DNA from: Streptomyces sp. 135
GTDB lineage: Bacteria > Actinomycetota > Actinomycetes > Streptomycetales > Streptomycetaceae
Reading direction: 5' to 3'
Length of the DNA: 64,000 nt
Assembly: GCF_020026305.1 (NCBI RefSeq)
Contig: NZ_CP075691.1
Span: 1,612,001 to 1,676,000, forward strand
In this document: piece by piece, positions 63,511 to 64,000 of the stretch
How the letters are laid out: every line of letters begins with the position of its first letter
Position numbering within the stretch: position 1 is the stretch's first letter
The notes under the pieces: generated by a model
Seen by the model: the letters and a program-made list of their open reading frames with translations, nothing else
Databases searched by the model: none
Told to the model about the DNA's origin: nothing
Position numbers and translations under genes: made by a program

Positions 63511-64000
63511 ATGGCACGCAACATCCAGTCGCTCGAAAGGGCCGCGGCGATGCTGCGACTGCTCGCGGGCGGCGAGCGACGGCTCGGCCTCTCGGAGATC
63601 GCCTCGGCGCTCGATCTGGCCAAGGGTACGGCCCACGGCATCCTGCGCACCCTCCAGGCGGAGGGCTTCGTCGAGCAGGACTCCGCGTCGGGCCGCTATC
63701 AGCTGGGCGCCGAGCTGCTGCGCCTCGGCAACAGCTACCTGGACGTGCACGAGCTGCGGGCCCGTGCCCTGGTGTGGACCGACGACCTGGCCCGATCCAG
63801 CGGCGAGAGCGTGCACCTCGGCGTCCTGCACCAGCAGGGCGTGCTCATCGTCCACCACGTCTTCCGGCCCGACGACAGCCGCCAGGTCCTGGAGGTCGGG
63901 GCCATGCAGCCGCTGCACTCCACGGCCCTCGGCAAGGTCCTGTCCGCCTACGACCCGGTCGCGCACAACGAAGCCGTCGAGGTCGAGCGCGAGGCCTTCA
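63511..64000 (+). CDS. gylR: IclR-family glycerol operon regulator GylR, 3' end outside window
   Basis: The visible 163 codons begin MARNIQSLERAAAMLRLL and contain an IclR winged helix-turn-helix (LGLSEIASALDLAKGTAHGI) and the start of the effector domain (GVLHQQGVLIVHHVFRP, PLHSTALGKVL). The sequence matches what I know of S. coelicolor GylR almost residue by residue. It represses the glycerol catabolic operon expected immediately to the right. GGAGG lies 11 bases before ATG 63511, a rather long spacing. The gene runs off the right edge. Confidence 0.95.
   Translation, partial: MARNIQSLERAAAMLRLLAGGERRLGLSEIASALDLAKGTAHGILRTLQAEGFVEQDSASGRYQLGAELLRLGNSYLDVHELRARALVWTDDLARSSGESVHLGVLHQQGVLIVHHVFRPDDSRQVLEVGAMQPLHSTALGKVLSAYDPVAHNEAVEVEREAF

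Overview
The window is high-GC actinobacterial chromosome, almost certainly from Streptomyces or a very close relative. The evidence is a complete Pup-proteasome locus (arc, dop, pup, prcB, prcA, pafA, pafB, pafC), a five-gene conservon of the rarABCDE type, a gylR-type regulator beside metH, a DmdR/DtxR-type iron box, and the intergenic hairpin repeat scattered through Streptomyces genomes. From memory, the gene order follows the S. coelicolor interval from glnA4 (SCO1613) to gylR (SCO1658). No transposase, integrase, CRISPR array, rRNA or tRNA gene was recognised, so this looks like conserved core chromosome rather than an island. Reading by eye, I saw no in-frame TTA (bldA-dependent) codon in any gene called here.

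Layout. 1-2.5 kb: two paralogous exported HAD phosphatases. 2.5-9.3 kb: a gamma-glutamylation catabolic locus (SDR, aldehyde dehydrogenase, GlnA4-type ligase, FadR-type regulator, ethanolamine-type permease, gamma-glutamyl hydrolase). 9.2-15.4 kb: accessory genes (phosphotransferase, HTH protein, LysR regulator with a divergent TDT transporter, metal-receptor protein, XRE-cupin regulator, exported protein). 15.6-19.3 kb: glycine betaine/proline ABC importer. 19.5-23.3 kb: 5'-3' exonuclease, iron-regulated siderophore-interacting protein, GNAT acetyltransferase, pseudouridine synthase. 23.3-28 kb: conservon with its cytochrome P450. 28.3-34.6 kb: Tat-exported hydrolase, Ski2/HelY-type RNA helicase, lipid kinase, tatC and tatA. 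34.7-49 kb: zinc-ribbon protein, pafC, pafB, two FKBP isomerases, pafA with an MFS gene, a LacI regulator, prcA, prcB, an endonuclease VII-like gene, pup, dop and arc. 49-64 kb: ferredoxin, exported protein, trmI, cold-shock-like protein, site-2 protease, RecB-like nuclease, orphan response regulator, two peptide-binding lipoproteins, HAD hydrolase, metH, and the start of gylR.

How the genes work together. The 2.5-9.3 kb block can import an amine such as ethanolamine, attach glutamate to it, oxidise the product twice, and release glutamate plus an amino acid. The conservon encodes a membrane sensor-like protein, a roadblock protein, a DUF742 protein, a small GTPase and a P450 in overlapping reading frames. 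The pup region encodes tagging (PafA), deamidation and depupylation (Dop), unfolding (ARC) and degradation (PrcAB). The nearby WYL pair PafBC is known in mycobacteria as a DNA-damage regulator. An endonuclease VII-like gene sits between pup and prcB and overlaps prcB; it is the most intriguing unexplained member of the window. Most transcription units end in perfect or near-perfect hairpins, listed individually.
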